From Roseovarius pacificus (GTDB lineage Bacteria > Pseudomonadota > Alphaproteobacteria > Rhodobacterales > Rhodobacteraceae): a stretch of DNA of 64,000 nt. The stretch covers positions 1-64,000 of the forward strand of contig NZ_FRBR01000002.1 of the NCBI RefSeq assembly GCF_900142665.1, in the 5' to 3' direction. Below the pieces are notes generated by a model. That model saw only the letters and a list, made by a program, of their open reading frames with translations. It was not told the origin of the DNA and searched no databases. Below, piece after piece: positions 62,195 to 64,000 of this stretch; the stretch's first letter is position 1, and every line of letters begins with the position of its first letter. A program made the translations under genes and the position numbers.

Positions 62195-62787
62195 CCGCCG
62201 GTCCTGACCCACTCTGCCATCATCTCCATGCGGTCCCAGCCCCAGAAAGGCTCTTCATCGACGATGAAGAAGGGAGATCCGAAGACGCCCCGTGCCACCG
62301 CGTCTTCGCCGATCTTCCGGACCTTTTCTTTCAGGGCAGGGTCGGCGATGCCGGCCAGAAGGGCTCCGGGCTTGAGACCGAACTCCGGGGCGAGCCGCGA
62401 GACGGCTTCGGGTGAGGCGGTGTAGAGACTGTCGTTGAAATACAAGGTGAAGACCCTCTTCGCGAAGGCAGCAGCAAGTTCAGGGTGCTGTGTTTCAACC
62501 CAGTAGAAGGCGCGCGTCGTCGCCAGGGCGACATGGGGATGATTGGCGGGCAGCTGGAAGGTCAGGCGCTGGTGCCGTGCGATCCGCGCCCAGTCGCGCC
62601 GCGCATAGTCGCGTTTCAGCGGCGTCGACGACAGTCCGCGTGCCCCTGTCACCTTGTAAGCGGTGCCCAGCATGTAGGGTCGCCAGAGCACGGTCCGACC
62701 CAGGTCTGCCGCGATGGCCTCAATCCGCTGCGCAGCGAAGAAGGCGTAACCGGACGAGAAGTCGAACCAGAACTCGAGGGACCTCAT
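62188..62787 (-). CDS. DsbA-family protein (2-hydroxychromene-2-carboxylate isomerase-like)
   Basis: A 199-residue thioredoxin-fold protein. The N-terminal LEFWFDFSSGYAFFAAQRIEA has the family's SSPY-like position (FSSGY) in place of a CxxC, and the C-terminal VFGSPFFIVDEEPFWGWDR is diagnostic of the HCCA isomerase/glutathione transferase kappa group. It may isomerise or conjugate aromatic compounds with glutathione. It overlaps both neighbours in the operon, by four bases with the cupin gene. Confidence 0.85.
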   Translation of the reverse strand: MRSLEFWFDFSSGYAFFAAQRIEAIAADLGRTVLWRPYMLGTAYKVTGARGLSSTPLKRDYARRDWARIARHQRLTFQLPANHPHVALATTRAFYWVETQHPELAAAFAKRVFTLYFNDSLYTASPEAVSRLAPEFGLKPGALLAGIADPALKEKVRKIGEDAVARGVFGSPFFIVDEEPFWGWDRMEMMAEWVRTGGW

Positions 62788-63302
62788 GGCTCTTCGCCGT
62801 CCCAGTAATCGACCGCATCCGCGGTCCGGAAGGAACTGGCAACCCGGCGCTTTGCCTTGTCACCTCCGGGCGCAGCGCCCGCGAAGACTGTCAGCTTGCC
62901 GCTGTCGGGATAGGCCATCACATCAGGCTCTCGCATGGTGCTGACCGCGACATATCGCAGAGGTTCAGTGCCGGTTGCGATCAGCTGATGGGCCGTTTCG
63001 GCGCCACCCGCAGGGCAGACCGCCACCATGCCGGCTGCGACCGGGTACCGGTCGGGGCCGAACCGCAGTTCGCCGGTGCCCGAGAGAATGATGAACATCT
63101 CGTCATTGGCGTGATGGGCATGGAAGGGCCAGGCCGCTTTGCCGGGCGGAACCTCCACCAGCCGCGCCCCCAGATGCGTCGCACCGAGTGGGGCGGCGAT
63201 GGCCGCCATGGCGGCATGAAAGCGGGTGCCATAGCTCTGTGGCGACAGGTCCAGATCGTCGAGCGTGACGACGGGGCTGCGTGGCATGCGATCCTGGGTC
63301 AT
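62784..63302 (-). CDS. Cupin-domain protein
   Basis: A 172-residue single-domain cupin. The two motifs are VEVPPGKAAWPFHAHHANDE (the metal-binding histidines and acid) and PAGGAETAHQLIATG. It is cytoplasmic and may be a dioxygenase-like or sensor protein; the substrate is not evident. It is the first gene of the operon with the DsbA-like isomerase and GNAT genes, and overlaps the isomerase gene by four bases. A short GTG or earlier start is not needed; AGGAGGG precedes the ATG. Confidence 0.8.
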   Translation of the reverse strand: MTQDRMPRSPVVTLDDLDLSPQSYGTRFHAAMAAIAAPLGATHLGARLVEVPPGKAAWPFHAHHANDEMFIILSGTGELRFGPDRYPVAAGMVAVCPAGGAETAHQLIATGTEPLRYVAVSTMREPDVMAYPDSGKLTVFAGAAPGGDKAKRRVASSFRTADAVDYWDGEEP

Positions 63303-63521
63303 TTCGGTGCCCTCCTGCGAGAAGAGAGCGCCAATCCGACCGGTCCCGCAATTGAATTGGCTTCAGGTGAGCCGTAGCAAAGCTCATTTGGCGTGATTTC
63401 CCTTTCAAAGGAAGCTGTTCTCGTATTGTCGGACCTGAGACGAATGTGGACACCAATGCTTTATCGCTGGAGACCTGACGCTCCGCCATCGCGGCCGAAC
63501 CCTGAAAGGCCCGCCTCGACG

Positions 63522-64000
63522 ATGCCCGCCGAACGCTTCGAGGTGGCGGCCGAAGACGGGTATCCGATCAGGGGCGGGATCTGGCACGCAGACACCGGCC
63601 CTGTCGTCGTGCTTCATGCCGCTACGGCGGTTCAGGCGCGCTATTACGCACGGTTCGCATCCTGGTTGTCCGGGCAGGGGGCGACGGTCCTGACCTTCGA
63701 CTATCGCGGGATTGGTGAGTCCCGCTCCACGCCGGTGAAGGATTTGCAGGCGGGATGGGTCGATTGGGGCGCCCTCGATGCTGAGGCGGTGCTTGCCTAT
63801 GCTGGCAGGCGCTGGCCGGATCGTGCGCTCTGCGCCGTGGGCCATTCAATCGGCGGCTTCGCCCTGGGTTTGGCGCGCACCTCGGATCGGCTGGACCGGA
63901 TCGTGACGGTTGGCGCGCAATTCGCGTACTGGCGCGATTACGATCCCAGCCAGCGGGGCGCGATGTATCTGAAATGGCATCTCTTCATGCCAGCCGTGAC
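63522..64000 (+). CDS. Alpha/beta hydrolase, truncated at the window edge
   Basis: A reading frame that stays open to the end of the window (at least 159 residues). It has the alpha/beta hydrolase pattern: VVVLHAATAVQARYYARFA near the start (a possible oxyanion region), VLTFDYRGIGES, and the nucleophile elbow GHSIGG near residue 109. Motifs from the acid and histidine are beyond the edge. The ATG at 63522 is used; an in-frame ATG at 63456 with a weak upstream site is an alternative. The function is not determinable. It is divergent from the cupin operon. Confidence 0.7.
   Translation, partial: MPAERFEVAAEDGYPIRGGIWHADTGPVVVLHAATAVQARYYARFASWLSGQGATVLTFDYRGIGESRSTPVKDLQAGWVDWGALDAEAVLAYAGRRWPDRALCAVGHSIGGFALGLARTSDRLDRIVTVGAQFAYWRDYDPSQRGAMYLKWHLFMPAV

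Overview
The window looks like accessory DNA of a high-GC alphaproteobacterium, most likely a Rhodobacterales relative. The support is: P-type Trb conjugation genes in the order B-C-D-E-J-K-L-F-G-I followed by a DUF2274 gene; proteins with the NDUFS4-like (ETC complex I) domain, which is typical of alphaproteobacteria and mitochondria; an IS5-type transposase remnant of a kind I associate with Rhodobacterales; and tightly packed ATGA-overlapping operons. No rRNA, tRNA or CRISPR array was seen. Whether the replicon is a chromosome or a plasmid cannot be decided from the sequence.

Region 1 (about 1.1-24.1 kb) is a large metallophore/iron acquisition block. It starts with a FAD monooxygenase, a DUF3817 protein and a YbaN-like protein. 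Three uptake modules follow, each pairing an AraC-type regulator with a TonB-dependent receptor: araC<->receptor + MFS permease (3.4-7.8 kb), araC<->MFS permease + receptor + FAD monooxygenase (7.85-13.3 kb), and araC + receptor + methyltransferase + complete ABC importer (17.8-24.1 kb). Between them lie two fused membrane/ATPase ABC half-transporters of the YbtPQ/IrtAB type and a TetR-type regulator. The inferred job is outer-membrane capture, inner-membrane import by the RhtX/FptX-like permeases or the ABC pair, and possible intracellular modification or release by the flavin enzymes.

Region 2 (24.4-34.1 kb) is a complete trb mating-pair-formation operon (trbB to trbI plus DUF2274). The coupling protein, relaxase and integrase are not in the window; the iron block abuts the operon directly on its left.

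Region 3 (34.0-52.2 kb) is a protein-quality-control and stress island resembling the transmissible locus of stress tolerance (LHR/tLST, and TLPQC of Pseudomonas aeruginosa clone C). It holds three Hsp20 genes, HtpX, FtsH, a ClpK/ClpG-like disaggregase, a Kef-type antiporter, a glycosyltransferase plus glycogen-debranching-type enzyme, a fourth Hsp20, an SPW-repeat membrane protein, a DnaJ/CbpA and a CbpM-like modulator. Less expected cargo are two NDUFS4-domain proteins and a small RNA-polymerase-omega-like protein. Candidate heat-shock (sigma-32-type) promoters precede several of these genes. A frameshifted LysR gene lies at the left edge; IS5 and IS3 remnants and a second related LysR lie to the right.

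Region 4 (52.9-64.0 kb) looks like ordinary metabolic and regulatory DNA: a frameshifted TPR-methyltransferase, LysE-type exporters, Lrp, an RBBP9-like hydrolase, AraC and LysR regulators, a TSUP transporter, a class IV aminotransferase, two GNATs, a DsbA-like isomerase, a cupin, and a truncated alpha/beta hydrolase at the right edge.
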